Shown: positions 37,677-50,671, counted from the stretch's first letter. The stretch: DNA of 64,000 nt from Dryomyza anilis (GCA_951804985.1 OX638131.1:62071500-62135499); one strand, 5' to 3'. Made by a program: numbers and translations. The notes: generated by a model from the sequence alone, not told the origin.

Positions 37677-38164
37677 GTAAGTTACAAATAAATATACAGT
37701 ACTCGAAATTATCATGGACCTGATATAATGAACCATATAATTATAGATAAATTAAATGGTTTTGACATATTACAAAGTTTTCGTATGAGATCAATGTACT
37801 CCCATAAAAACACAAGACCCGTCCACTAATTCTAATAAAAATGAACCACGAGACATACCACTTAGATTACATACAAATAAGACGAACACATCAAATAAAG
37901 GACTTTCTTTTTATATGTCCTCGATCTTCGTATATTATTCTAATGGATTCTAATCAAGACCACGTACTTAAGTTTTGTATTTTTGTTTGAGCAAATTACA
38001 TCTTTGCGTAACAATATATTCGCGACAGAAATGTTTGTGCGGGTGCGTAGATATGAGAAAATATTTTTCTAACTTGTTGGATTTTGAAATGCCATATGAC
38101 ATTCGCGGCGGTGCTCTTAAATTTGGTGAAATTCAGTATTTTCGGAACCACTCAACCGATTTTA
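37677..38164. other. Utx intron 3, 5' part
   Basis: No element or gene recognised; a 71-codon frame (37975-38190) shows no features. Confidence 0.4.
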
Positions 38165-38990
38165 AATATTTAACGAGTTGGGAAAGTTAGCTCACATGGG
38201 TAAATTCGGTCACATGGGGCGGATTTTATAGTCGGTCATGCCCGATTATGGAATACCCTACATCTTTGGTGGGGATATTAATACGGGATATTTAATTACA
38301 TACCTTAATTTAAAAGTTTTTAATTATGCTGAACATCCCCACCCTCAGAATATTATTCACATATCAGAAATTTAAGTCTTATATCCCCATAAATTAAAAA
38401 ATTGAATATAAAATTATAAAAAACTAATAAAAAAATTCGAAAAATATAATTGAACAACGCCTATATTTAAAATTTTGTAAGGCTAATATTTCATAGATTT
38501 GATTTTAGTAATTTATGGATCAAATTTCCACTATGAATACCTGAGAAATACTGAAAAAAATGTGGGCGAATCACGCCTATTTTTTGGACCACATAGTTTT
38601 AGGTGAATTATAACAATATGTTTTAAATTTTATAACTATATCTTGAATACTTTTCGAGTTATTAGTTCCTAAAGAGTTATATAAAAGTGACTTGTATGGG
38701 AGGTGGGCGTGTCCGTTGACCGATTTGGCTCATCGGTTCCTACTTTTGGCTAAAATATATTGAGACGAAATTTCATCGCATTCTGATTAGTTTTTTTTCA
38801 AGTTATTACGTTTTCGGACAGACATACATACGGACAGACAAACGGACATGGCTAAACGCACTCGGGTAGTGATGATGATCAAGAATATATATACTTTTCC
38901 ATACCCGCGCCTCCTAAGGGGCGTTACAATATATGCACAAAGTTAATATACCCTGTACCTCATAGGTGTAGGGTATTAAAAGTGTTGTAC
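38165..38990 (+). repeat. Dispersed repeats in Utx intron 3
   Basis: Bases 38165-38300 match 21600-21715 in inverted orientation. Bases 38640-38990 match 12541-12735 in part and end with GACAGACAAACGGACATGGC, ATCAAGAATATATATAC and CACCTATGAGGTACAG-type complement. A common dipteran-style dispersed family; class not assigned. Confidence 0.65.
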
Positions 38991-39469
38991 AGAGAGTACT
39001 TGACAGAACTTAAGTTTTAAAATTGGAGTTTGTATCTTTCATGGTTATGAAGATAAAAATCAGTAAAGTTGAGATTTTTTTCATGAACAATTTTTCAAAA
39101 ATTGTAAATTGTAATCGATTGTAATCGAAATTGTAATCGATTTTTTAAATTATTTTGTTTATGAAAATTGATATCTAAATAAAATGTGATTACATGAAAA
39201 AATATCTTGATTAGTTTTAAAGATATAAAGATATATTTAAATATGACATATATGCAGATAGTTACGAGAGGTTTGCCACAACAGCAATGAAAATTGAGAT
39301 ATTTACAGTAGACTGATAGCAAACATCCTGAGTTCTTGGACACTTGCAGCAGAACTTATTTTGACATTCGACATAAAAAAGGAAAATGGCGTACTTTTTC
39401 CTTAGCTCGATTTATACACAACAATTAAGTAAATTCAATGTTGTAAAAAAGTGTCAACTTAAATATTAC

Positions 39470-39975
39470 GTTTTAATGGAAAAAGTGAAAATAAAATTTC
39501 CTGGGTTTAAATTATCAACACGTTATGGAAAAAATTCTTTTCAGAGTTTACGTTGATAACAGCATCGCCGGTAGGACTTGGTTCTTCCGCGAAGAAGTCT
39601 CAAGTCGTTGTACAATTTTACCTTCAAAGGATTTATAAAGACGATGGCGATGTATAACCAGAATACTGTTTTAATTCTAGAATAAATAAAAATACATTTG
39701 ATTCATTATATTTTAATTCAATAAAAATTACTCCGCAAATTCTAATGGAGTACCTTTTCCAAATATTACACAACTATCTTCCTATTTGTAAGATGTTTAA
39801 TTGATGGTTGCTATAAATAATCGTAAATTTGAAAGATTTTTGTTTAGCAATATTTATCGTATTTGTCGGATGTTTGAGAGATGGTTGTCTCAAATACGAT
39901 CTAAATAATTTGTAAATATCTTGATATTTTGGGCTGTGATATTTCTGGTAATCATCTTTGTTTTCTTAGTGTAGA
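39470..39975 (-). repeat. Dispersed repeat, inverted copy of 27847-28320
   Basis: Complementary to the intron 2 repeat from CTGGTAATCATCTTTGTTTT back to GTGAAAATAAAATTTCCTGG, with scattered changes. Confidence 0.7.
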
Positions 39976-40338
39976 TTGTACATTTTATCCTGAAATCAAA
40001 ATTTTTGTATGGGACTTTCATAAATAATTAACACATAAACTTAAAACTTAAATAACTCAAGTGGTTTAGTAAATATAAAATTGTAAATTCGAAATTTTTT
40101 TTATTTTAAATTTTTTCATTTTTTTTAAGAAATTGGACTTTTACGCAAATCTCCCTAAGTATTTTTTTTTTCAATAACATGTACTTTGATTTATTTTTTT
40201 GATAGATAACATTACTGAGAATCTTTTAAATGATAAAACTTATCCAAAATATATTTAACCAATCTGGCAACACTGGTCAAAGTTCAAGTTTTTAAAATTG
40301 ACTTTGACCCCCTGCAAAAAAGTTTTCAAATTGAAGTA

Positions 40339-41896
40339 AGGTCCATTCATATCAGACAGCACGTTGCGTATCATGCACGACAAATATTCTTCAGTACAAT
40401 TTATATGAGAGTGTTCATATTATGCGTTTTGGGTCCGTTTATGCACGTATCGTATCATGCAAAATATTTTTGCTGGAGCTTGCTGCATGCATTGTTGTAC
40501 AAATATAAAATATTTACTGCTTTTTCTTGTTTTTATTACAAATATTTTGATGTTGTAGTGAAATTGTAATATTTTCCAATTATTTTTATAAACAAGGCTA
40601 CCCTCTTTTTAAGTCAAAAAATTTTAATTCAAATTTAAATTTTAATTAAAATAGAAATAACGTTAAAAATTGCGGTATCAAACGGAAATGTAGGGTCGAA
40701 GAATTAACATAGAATGTCCTTAAGTCCACGGCATCATATGACCGGACAAAAGTAATACTGAGAAGCATATGAAAAACAAGCATCAACTCAACACCACAAC
40801 GGAGACATATCACATTCCGGCGTATCACAGAAGAATTGCTTCCACTGCATATCAATGACCCAAAGTGCCAGCTACAGAGGAAAATGGCTGTCATACAGGC
40901 AGCGTTTTTAATCTCAACCAATTTGCGGAGCAGCTGAAAAGAGAAAATTGATCTGCTGCGTCAGGGATTCGATTGCTAAGTAGGGATACGCACAGATCTT
41001 GAAGGGCATTAAGAGTCGCGTAACTGCCAGTGATACGGTGGACGAGAGTCAGAGCAGCTGCAATCAATCACCGATATCATATCGAGAAAGAAAATGTTCT
41101 CCAGAATACAACAGCAGTTTCTTTAGTAATTTATTTCGAATATTCCATAATTTAATCATAAAAACGAAACTTTTATAACACGAACATCAAGTTTATTTTA
41201 AATAAATTAAATGGAAGTGCAACAATTGTTTTGGTCAACACTTAATTATATTTTTGCGCAGCGAATGACTTCAATGCGTACATTGCTTTATCATCTCGAA
41301 GACGCATGTTCATGGTTGTTTTAAGTAGCCAACTGCCTGTCGTCTAACTTTCTCAGACGTGTAGTTCCTGTGCCTCTAGCAGTGGCGCCGCAGTTCTCTA
41401 CGAATTTTTGTAGTTAGAAATGAATGCGATGGCCAGGTGGTCATAATCGTCCCAACAACTACCTTGTATTCCAATTCAACGTTTTTCGTGTTCATCTGGA
41501 AGGGAAACCGCAGTATGACATTCATCGATGCTGCATACTGGTCGGTGTGTGCGAGCTTCCTTTGAGACTTCGTTTGTTTGTTTGTAAGGGTTCGCCGAAT
41601 GCTATATCCAATAGCAGGATGCACCAGGATATATTTCAAATTAACTACTGCGACCAAGCCCCTTACCGATGTTAAATCGCCCGAAATATTCGTCAACACA
41701 ATCGCAAATTTTGTTTACATTTAATTAATATGACAGTAATTGAAAGAGTTGCTGGCTTATAATAAATGTATAAAAAGGAGTAAAAATTTTACAACTCTGA
41801 TTGTTTTGCATGATGCTGATATGAACGTATTTGCATGAACGTGCATGATATGCTGCGTGCATGATACGCAACGTGCTGTCTGATATGAATGGACCT
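40339..41896. mobile_element. 1558-bp DNA transposon with perfect 41-bp terminal inverted repeats
   Basis: The left end (40339-40379) starts AGGTCCATTCATATCAGACA; the right end (41856-41896) is its exact reverse complement over 41 bases. GTA flanks both sides (40336-40338 and 41897-41899). Inside are frames of 91 and 107 codons (minus) without family recognition. Perfect ends suggest recent activity. Confidence 0.88.
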
Positions 41897-41929
41897 GTAT
41901 ATAAGAATATATAACATTAAGATTTTTAA

Positions 41930-42110
41930 GCTTTTACTTTTTTTGTTTCTGTTTTTATACCCTACACTAAGAGTGAAAGACATTATTCAGTTTGGTACGC
42001 CGTTTGTAACACCCAGAAGAAAGCATCTCCGGTATGGAAAAGTATATATATTCTTGATCAGCATGGCCTCCTAAGTCGATTTAGCGATGTCCGTCTATCT
42101 GTTGAAATCA
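41930..42110. repeat. Dispersed repeat fragment
   Basis: Has the TATACCCTACAC, AAAGTATATATATTCTTGATCAGCAT and GATGTCCGTCTATCTG segments of the dispersed family at 38.6-39.0 kb, read on the other strand. Confidence 0.55.
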
Positions 42111-44072
42111 CGATTACAGAAAAACTAGAAGAACTACATAAATGAAACTCCTAATTTTGATTACTTATATATCTACGCTGTCTGTCAGTAAAAATGGGCA
42201 GGCATCCATTATGACCTGTGAACCGACCACTTATGTTAAAATTTATCATATAAAACACATCTACTGGTGAATTTTACTGTATACGTGCTTAGGTAAACTT
42301 TTTTGGTCAAATATATATTGACTTAATGCTCAAATAACTGGAAATATTGTTTTTCCGCGAAACGACTTGTGGTTCCCAAAAAATCGAAATTCTGTACACC
42401 TACCCATTTGTAAATATGGGTATCAAATAGACAACTCTTTAGATTATTTTATGCTTGATGCTGATTGGTTGAAATTAAATTGGGTGATGTCAATTGTAAT
42501 TAAAGATTGTAATAATACTGTTGGTGATTTTTGTTGGGATATTTGTAGCTTATTATTTAAAAAGCGCCGTAGGCCAAATTTTTTTCAAAAAAAGCGCGCG
42601 ATTTTTTTTTATTTTTTTTTTTTTATTTTTTCAGCTGCACATATATTTTTACTATAGAAATCTAAAAATCTTAATGTTATACATTCTTATATTCTTCAAT
42701 TATTATTTATATATATTATATTATATATATTAATTATATTACAATACAAGTGGTTTTAAAACATATACATATAATTGAAATAATGTAAATTGGTGTAGGG
42801 GCCGCTAGGATTGTCGGATCTTAAAAATAATTAATTGGACTCGTGAGGAAATTACCTTTCATTTACGTACTTGTAAGAAGGTGCTCCAGCTGCACTTTTT
42901 TTAATTTTTGTATTTTTTATAAAAATATAGCGCGTGACAATTTTTTTTTTTTTTAATTTCACTTCGGCCCGTAAAATGAACTTTAGCCAAACAAAATTTA
43001 AATAAAATGGTTATATCGCAATATGCCACAGGGTAAGCGTTTGAAAAAATAATCATAATGGGCTTTAAGTTCTAGTGTGTTTTTCAAATCAGTTTCAAAT
43101 ATAAAATAAGAGCTATTTTTAGCGCTTACTCTAAATTTTACTCTGAATTTGACTAACAAAAAATATAACATAACAACGCGCGTCCAAATCTAATAGCTTA
43201 CCGAAATCTATTAGTGTTTGGACTTCTGTGAATATTTAAAACAGAGCTTGAAACATACTAGCTTAAAAAAACACGTCTACCACATTTTGGATGATGGCAT
43301 CGATTTCCTGCAGCTTACTTTACGCTCGGGCTTGAAGTCTACGATATTGAATGGATGACATAGATCGGGATATTTAATAGAAAAATGCCCTTTTTGTTGT
43401 CCTATTTGAGGATCCGCTTTTTTTTTTACTTATTTTGCAGGATTATGTCAATATTTAAAAGAAAAAAACTATGTATGTTAATTTGATATCTAGTTGAAAA
43501 TAAGGCTTAATCTTGATTTGAAGTAAACGTTGAAATAAATTTAAGAATTATTGTTAATATTGATTTAAAAATAAGGGAATTTTCAAGTTAAAAATAAGCT
43601 ACCAGTTTTTATTGAAAAAGCTTTGATTCTTAAATTTAGGTTAAAGGTGTTTCAGCTCAACTCTACGATTTGAAAGTAAAGATTGATTTCAAAGCATTCG
43701 CAAGTTAATATTAAGTTCAATGGCATATTGGGATCTATTAAAATAAAAATGAGCAAAACGTCAATATGGGGTAAATATGATTGGGCAGTTAATGCCCAAA
43801 ATACCCGCTAAATGCAACACTGTTGTGCGTGTGTGCATCTCATTAGATAAAGCGCCATGTTTTATTGCACAAAAAAAAATTCTTCATTTTTATGTTGGCA
43901 ACATTTGAAACCTCGTGTCTATCACGCTGTCATTTCCGTCATTCATCATTCTTTTGCTTGAAGTGATAAGGTAAGTTTCAAGTTTTCTGTCTTGAATAGT
44001 CGAAATGTACTAGGATTTTTTAAAACAAAACCGACGATTTCTGCTTGTATAGAAACTTACTTTTAATTATAG
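42111..44072. other. Utx intron 3, 3' part
   Basis: AT-rich, with (TA)-rich DNA near 42700 and T-runs near 42600 and 42940. No gene or element with visible ends. It ends in AATTATAG, the acceptor of the next exon. Confidence 0.5.
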
Positions 44073-44571
44073 GGAACACAAGGTCCTCCTCCACCATACC
44101 CTCATCAAAAAACTAATTTCGGTTCCTGTCCGCCAAAGAGATTTAAGGATGAACATTCACCACAGACAGGAAACCGCCCTGCGCAACCACCATTCTTTCT
44201 ATCACAGCAACAATTACAGATGCTACAGTATTTTCAGCAAAATCAAAATAATCTGAGTGCAGATCACCAACAATTGTACCAGCAATTGAGCAATCAATAT
44301 CGTCTTATGCAGCAATATCAACAGACATTAAAATTGCAGCATGAGCAGCAGCCAGGTTTGACAAATGAACAGCTATCGCTCGATAACTTGCTACAGACTT
44401 CAGAACCATCGAAGGGTACACTTTTAAAGACTGAAATACACAATCATGGACCCTTCGGTGATCCTCCCGCTTACCCTGCTGATACACAGAATGTTAAATA
44501 CTCAGCGTTGGGCTTTGAATCAACCGAGTGTAATCAAATAACTTCACTCACTAGACCGCACAATGAAGGAG
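44073..44571 (+). CDS. Utx: Utx exon (Gln-rich region)
   Basis: 166 codons plus one base. It starts GTQGPPPPYPHQKTNFGSCP (Pro-rich with a PPKRFKDEHS segment), then the low-complexity run LSQQQLQMLQYFQQNQNN and YQQLSNQYRLMQQYQQ, then a calmer tail (PFGDPPAYPADTQNVKYSAL). This matches the disordered central region between TPR and JmjC in UTX, which varies in sequence. Donor GTAAGT at 44572. The exact acceptor is the nearest AG in a pyrimidine context. Confidence 0.88.
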
Positions 44572-45008
44572 GTAAGTTTAGATAAATTAATTAACATATT
44601 ATTTATATTTTAAATTAATGTAATATATAATTTGCAATATCAAAATAATTTAATTTAAATGAGAGGTTAAAATAATGATTATTTTAATTAAAAATAATTG
44701 TAAGTTGTGTCAGCTAATGAATGATATTGTATTGTTTAACCTTTGTTTAAAAATAAAATATTTTTATTAACATCGGTGTGTACAATAAAAAAAAATGTCA
44801 CGAACACATTTATTTTTTGACACTCGGCCCCATGAATTTTATCGGGCCAACAATATTAATTTTAATAATTTATTTTGCTAAGTTTTCATGTTATAATATG
44901 TAAGTCAACGTCCAAAGTTTGAGACCTCTTTGGAGCATATGTTAGTTAAATAATTAATGTATTATAAATGCAACACTACTAATAATTTTGTTTTTATTAT
45001 ATTTTAAG
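44572..45008. other. Utx intron 4
   Basis: 437 bp. Bases 44908-44935 (CAACGTCCAAAGTTTGAGACC) resemble a Tc1-type terminus but no partner end was found. Confidence 0.5.
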
Positions 45009-45769
45009 TCGTTTCTAATCGAGAGATGTCTTCGCTGATATCTGATAAAGGTCTACCATCAAATGTTTGTGAAAATGTATTTAAATCATTCACATCCGAA
45101 AAAATAGATATATATACAGATGATAGTGCAAATATTTCATCGATTCAATTGAAAGATACATCTGCAACAAAACAAATTTTAACAAAGGATGTGAACCCAA
45201 TAGAAAATAAATATAACGTAGAAGATGTTAACATATTTGAAAGTTCGGACGATTTAAATATTGACGAAGACTTATTAACCAAGCGTTTTTCTATTCAAAT
45301 GAATTCAAAGCAATTGACATCTGCTGTCAAGCAATTATCCGCGGATGATACACCTCCATTTTGTTCAATATTGCAGCATAATGCACCACCGCCTTCCCCA
45401 CCTGACTGTCCACCACAGCGATTAACACGTGAACAGCTGTTGCCGCCAACTCCATCGGTACATCTAGAAAATAAAAAACATGCATTTAGCCCTCAACTGC
45501 AAGAGTTTTGTTTGAAGCATCCAATTGCAGTAGTCCGTGGACTTGCAGGCGCTTTAAAATTGGATTTAGGTTTATTTTCCACAAAAACATTAGTCGAAGC
45601 TAATCCAGATCATAGTGTTGAAGTAAGAACTCAAGTTCATCAATCTCCAGACGAAAACTGGGATCAAACGCAAGCAAAACGTGTATGGGCGTGTATATCA
45701 CATAGATCACATACGACGATAGCAAAATATGCACAATACCAAGCGTCCAGTTTTCAAGAGAGTTTAAAG
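45009..45769 (+). CDS. Utx: Utx exon (disordered region and conserved pre-JmjC segment)
   Basis: Begins two bases into a codon after TTTTAAG. The first part is Ser/Asp/Glu-rich; then come [20 protein letters not shown] and [20 protein letters not shown], followed by [40 protein letters not shown] and [13 protein letters not shown], the conserved segment before the catalytic domain in UTX proteins. It ends after AAG with donor GTAATA. Confidence 0.93.
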
Positions 45770-46313
45770 GTAATATTATTTCTTACTTTTTAATCACATG
45801 TTATATTTTATATGATGATTCCATATTTTATAACTTTCGTTCTACTGAGAATTAATGTTGATAACATAAAATCTGATATCATCGCTGCGACTACAAAAGT
45901 AGTTAGTAGCAAACTAGATATATAAATACACAAGCTGTAACACGCTGATATTTTGTGGCCAATTATTTTTCGGCCATTTATTTTTTCAAACAAAAAACGT
46001 ATTAAAAATTTCGTCTTTTGAAGAAAAGAAATATGTAATGAATCGATGAAACTTTTTTATGCTTAAAAGTTTCTATAATAACATGATAACAATATATTAA
46101 GTACGTTTTCTCACTATAAGTGTGAAACGTCCCGATTATACCTAAAAGTAGGAAAATTAAGTTTAATTTTCCTGGAAAGTATTTCAAATTGGTCGAATAC
46201 CTTTTTTTTACGAAAACTACGTCTGTAGTCGCAGTGACCCATACTCTTTCAATCAGTTCAAGGTACGATCTTTATATGGATTAAATAATAACATTTTAAA
46301 TTTTTCTTTGCAG
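45770..46313. other. Utx intron 5
   Basis: AT-rich, no recognised element; acceptor TTTGCAG. Confidence 0.5.
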
Positions 46314-46441
46314 GAGGATCGTGATAAAGGATGTGTTGCTGGTATTTCTGCAATGTCAGATTCAGATTCAAAGGACTCGATAAGTAGCACTACATTAAAT
46401 GGCAAGAAGAAAAAGCACAAAAACGGCAACAAAATGTTAAG
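46314..46441 (+). CDS. Utx: Utx exon (basic linker)
   Basis: 42 codons plus two bases. It carries a Ser/Asp stretch (SAMSDSDSKDSISSTTLNG) and then the Lys-rich GKKKKHKNGNKMLR, as found just before the JmjC domain of UTX, where it may help nuclear localisation or DNA contact (inference). It ends AG|GTATTT, and the next exon completes the Arg codon. Confidence 0.92.
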
Positions 46442-46535
46442 GTATTTATAATCAGTTAATGAAATAGCATTAATATTTACAGTAGGTATTAATTATTATA
46501 TTAATTTAATATAGATTGTAAGTAATATAGATTGT

Positions 46536-47511
46536 TATTATGTATCATGCACTATATACATTTAAGCATACATTTTGTTTTATGAAGTATGCACTGATAT
46601 AAGTGCTATAATATTATTGAGATATTTTCGCTAGCGTCGTTTGCTTCATTTTTGAACGGAGTTTGATAGTAACTATCCCAACAAACAATTTCCTTATTTA
46701 TTTTTTAATTTTTCTTGATTATCTAATTAGGTAAATTGGTTTCACAAGTATAAGAAATATAATTATGTAACATGCACTATATATATATATCTAAGCATAC
46801 ATTTTGTTTTATAAAGTATGCACTGATATAAGTGCTACAATATTATTGAGATATTTTCGCTAGCGTCGTTCGCACACTTTCTGAACGGAGTTTGATAGTA
46901 ACTATCCCAACAATAAACTTTTTTTATGCTGATTAGTTCTATCAATTTACATCTTAGCAAGAACACAGTCGGTCATTTTATTGATCAATTCATGGGTAGC
47001 AATGATCAATGTTTTGACCATATTTTCGGTGACATGTAGAATAGCGTATACTTGTGATTTTACATCTCTTTCTTACGCAAGTTTACACAGCTATTTCTTT
47101 ATGTATAGTTGTCTCGTTCACCCTAATCAGTGCAATCGATGAAATTATTGTTAAAATGACCAATATGTTATATAGCATGTAATAATCATGTATATGTAAA
47201 ATAAATTTTAATGCTTGGAAAATGTACGTTAGTAAACACATTTTTTTTTAACATTCGTTACATGTGATAAAAATAGACAAACATCTTATTAAAAATGTGT
47301 GAAAACTTGAACCACCTATGTGGTCAAAATGATAAATAAAATTGCCAATTCTTTTACTACCAAGTATTTATTCATATTAATACATTTTTGCATGTTTATG
47401 TGAGTAGCAAACATTTTGCATTTGTGATTTTTTAAAATTTATTGATTAGCTATTTAGATAAATTAGTTTTACAAGTTATATTGTGTATAAGAAATATAAT
47501 TATGTAACATG

Positions 47512-47607
<96 letters not shown>

Positions 47608-47690
47608 AAGCATACATTTTGTTTTATAAAGTATGCACTGATCTAAGTGCTACAATATTATGGAGACAATAATGTGTCGATCATATTTTC
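46536..47690. repeat. ~224-bp tandem-type repeat in Utx intron 6
   Basis: Three copies of a block (near 46541, 46766 and 47504) with CATGCACTATATA, then AAGCATACATTTTGTTTTAT and AAGTATGCACTGATATAAGTGC. The third is separated from the second by other DNA and holds a (TA)n tract (47515-47605). Confidence 0.75.
47515..47605. repeat. (TA)n microsatellite in intron 6
   Basis: Pure (TA)n run inside the third repeat copy. Confidence 0.95.
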
Positions 47691-47769
47691 GGTGACATGA
47701 TAAATAAATGAGTTTCGGTCTGCAGTGTCTTGCTGGGATGTAGTTTAATATGATATAGCTTAAAAGATG

Positions 47770-47814
<45 letters not shown>

Positions 47815-47817
<3 letters not shown>

Positions 47818-49025
47818 GTCATTAAACTTGCTCGTGATGATATGTTATGTTTCATAATTTTTTTTAAATAGACCATAAATGCTCTATTAGATTTAAGTCT
47901 GGTGACTGTGCTGGCCATTCCAAAAGGTCGATATGATTAGTTTGCATCCATTGCATAGTTATTCTAGATTTGTGGCAAGGAGCGTTGTCCTGTTAAAATT
48001 TGGAGTCTTTTAAGTTGGTATCGCCATAAATTTTTGAAAATGATGATGGTAGTGCATCTTTAAGGATATTTACATAGCTTCGCAAAGTGACATTTCACCC
48101 ACACCACCAGCCGCCATACAACCCCCAGATCATAATACTGCCTCCTCCGTGTTTCACCGTAGGTACCACGCAGTCTGGGTGATATGCCTTTCCCACCCTG
48201 CGCCTTACATATTTAACACCGGGTGTTCCAAAAATCTAATAAAAATTAAAAAAAAAGGACTCACTAAAAATATCATAACTAATTAATAGTTAGTACAAGG
48301 CACATGTAAGCACTTTTTACGAAGAAAACATAATGTAATTAATTGTACCTCGAAGTTGGATTCGTCCGACCAAAGCTCGTTTGACCAATCTTCTGCTCTT
48401 AAATGTTGGTGTATATTTTGCCTATTCCAGTCGATGTCCTTACAGTTCTAGAAGAAATATTTTTCTGCTGTCTTCGGACATGGCCGCAGCGAGCTTTGAA
48501 GAAGTCAACCTCCTGTTTTTCAACACATCTCGAATGAAATTTCGGTCTTCACGACATGTTGTAACGCGTTTCCGACCACATCTCTTTCTGGAATTATGCG
48601 TACCAGTGTCCTTAAAACGATTTATAGTACATTGAACACCATATCGGGAACAGTTGACCATTCTTGCAATTTCCTTCTGACAACACATCTTCATGGAAAA
48701 TCTGTATTTTTACACGCTGTTGCATCGATAGTTCCTTCAAAATTACCATTCAAATAAAATATTTAGAATTAAAAACAGTGACACGAATCACACCGCAATT
48801 TTAGATTTAACAAAATTCAAAAGTATACAAAATTTTAAAAAACTTTTATTTCATATATATTGAATAATTTCCAAATATCGGCTTATAAACACTCATTAAG
48901 ATGACGAAATAAGTTGATTAGGTCTTAAGTAATGGCTAATGGTACAATTTAGGGATTTCCAAAAAATGACACATGGATATATGGGCACTATGTTAGGGTG
49001 CCTCAAACTTTTGGCCAAGGTTGTA
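47815..49025 (-). mobile_element. Tc1-like (Tc1/mariner) element in Utx intron 6
   Basis: The right end, read inward, is CAACCTTGGCCAAAAGTTTG next to TA, the typical Tc1 terminus. The transposase is on the minus strand. The left end runs into a (TA)n tract without a clear matching terminus, so it is truncated or eroded there. Confidence 0.85.
47870..48720 (-). pseudogene. Tc1-like transposase
   Basis: The DNA-binding part (MKMCCQKEIARMVNCSRYGV, GRKRVTTCREDRNFIR, NRRLTSSKLAA) lies in one frame of 84 codons (48440-48694). Catalytic pieces follow in other frames: WSDESNFEV-like (first Asp), VKHGGGSIMIWG, QDNAPCHKS (second Asp) and AQSPDLNLIEHLW (last Glu). So all three DDE residues are still visible, but several stops and shifts inactivate it. 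Confidence 0.85.
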
Positions 49026-49067
49026 TATATAGCTTAAAAGATAGATATATTTGTATACTTATTTTAG

Positions 49068-49487
49068 GTTTGGAACGAATGTTGATCTCTCGGACGAACG
49101 CAAATGGCGGTCACAATTAGCAGAACTACAAAAGCTCCCAGCATTTGCTCGTGTAATTTCAGCCGCAAATATGTTGTCTCATGTGGGACATGTCATATTA
49201 GGCATGAATACAGTGCAATTGTACATGAAAGTGCCTGGCAGTAGAACTCCTGGTCATCAAGAAAATAACAATTTTTGTTCGATCAACATAAACATCGGCC
49301 CTGGCGATTGCGAGTGGTTTGCGGTGCCAGATGCCTACTGGGGCGGAATTCACAATCTTTGTGAAAAAAATAATATCAGTTATTTACATGGCTCTTGGTG
49401 GCCAGTTTTGGAAGATCTATATAAGGAAAATATTCCTGTTTATAGATTTATACAACGCCCTGGAGATTTAGTGTGGGTCAATGCCGG
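49068..49487 (+). CDS. Utx: Utx exon (JmjC, N-terminal part)
   Basis: Catalytic JmjC domain. Shows [52 protein letters not shown], where the HxE pair of iron ligands is His at 49255-49257 and Glu at 49261-49263, and [20 protein letters not shown]. Then come [20 protein letters not shown] and [13 protein letters not shown]. Every conserved block I expect for the UTX/JMJD3 class is present. The donor is GTATGT at 49488 with a split Gly codon. Confidence 0.97.
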
Positions 49488-50279
49488 GTATGTAAAGTAT
49501 AATAAACTATTTTATTTTTTACAATTACATTTTTATTAGTTTTCAAATGATTAAAATATTTTTTTGTTAAATTGTAATAATTTTAAACGATTCTACAATT
49601 CAGATAGTCATTCATAAATTTCATATAATGAATTCATAAAACATATTTTCATGATAAGTATGTGAAATCATTTCATGAGTTCACTGTACTGAAATTTTAT
49701 ATATAATCAATTGCGTTAAATATAAGTTCAATATGATTTCACCCTTTTAAAATCATTCCATGAACAAAAAGTGAGTCGAAATATAATTTATTTTATGTCT
49801 GCATATTGAAAAATCAAGCAGAGCTCATTATATGACTTAAATATGAATAAACAAATGAATAATAACAATATATTTAAATAATATATTTATCATTTCATGA
49901 TTTTCATTTAATTAAATTTTGGTAGGCGTTTTTAAAAATGCTAAAAATTAAAAAAAATATATATAAGTTTCAATTATTATTAATTACTATTTTTTTTTAT
50001 TAATTAAAAAACCTGACATGATTTAATAAAGCAGATGTTTCAATGCAACTTGCTGGCTTTACTGGTTTCTGACAGTTTGGTAGATGTCGAAGCCTACAAA
50101 GCTTTTCAAATAGAAACATTTTCTATGTTTTCGACTTCAAAAGCTTTGAACGCATTGTATTACATCTAGCCCCATATGAATAGATGTATTTCTATTAATC
50201 TGTCAAAGCCAAGCAAGCAAAGCAAGTCGTATTGAAACATCTACTTTAAGCATTAAACTTAATAGTTTATTTCATGTAG
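49488..50279. other. Utx intron 7
   Basis: 792 bp, containing the small inverted-repeat element at 50025-50255. Its acceptor is TTCATGTAG. Confidence 0.6.
50025..50255. mobile_element. ~230-bp MITE in Utx intron 7
   Basis: The ends are inverted: AAAGCAGATGTTTCAATGCAA on the left and the near complement of AAAGTAGATGTTTCAATACGA on the right, with a second inverted pair inside (CAAAGCTTTTCAAATAG and GACTTCAAAAGCTTTG). No coding content. Confidence 0.75.
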
Positions 50280-50489
50280 CTGTGTTCATTGGGTGCAGTC
50301 GGCTGGCTGGTGTAATAATATTGCTTGGAATGTTGGACCTTTGACATCTAGACAGTATTCCCTTGCTATTGAGCGATACGAGTGGAACAAATTGCAAAAT
50401 TTTAAAAGCATTGTACCTATGGTACATCTAAGTTGGAATCTTGCTCGCAACATTAAAGTAACAGATGTAAAACTCTTTGAGCTAATAAA
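50280..50489 (+). CDS. Utx: Utx exon (JmjC, C-terminal part)
   Basis: Supplies the third iron ligand: [20 protein letters not shown], with His at 50287-50289. Then come [20 protein letters not shown] and [16 protein letters not shown], matching the helical end of the domain in UTX. Ends with a split Lys codon at GTGAGT. Confidence 0.97.
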
Positions 50490-50544
50490 GTGAGTAACCA
50501 CTTTTTTAATGTAAGCATTTGAATTACATAATCCTTTTTTACAG

Positions 50545-50671
50545 AATGTGTTTATTGAAAACTCTTAAGCATGTAATGCATACTTTGGAATATATAAAGG
50601 CAAAAGGTGTGGAAGTTCGTTTTCATGGACGTGGCAAAAATGAGGCATCTCATTATTGCGGTCAGTGTGAG
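50545..50671 (+). CDS. Utx: Utx exon (linker and first zinc cysteines)
   Basis: After a 55-bp intron it reads MCLLKTLKHVMHTLEYIKAK and HYCGQCE. The two cysteines of CGQC form half of the C-terminal zinc-binding (GATA-like) module that helps the enzyme recognise the H3 tail. Confidence 0.96.

Noticed and set aside
41376..41699. Harbinger-type transposase in the 41-bp TIR element
   Set aside because: I tried to match the 107-codon frame to PIF/Harbinger motifs and could not place a DDE residue.
44908..44935. Second Tc1-like element in Utx intron 4
   Set aside because: Only one end-like motif; no partner end or transposase.
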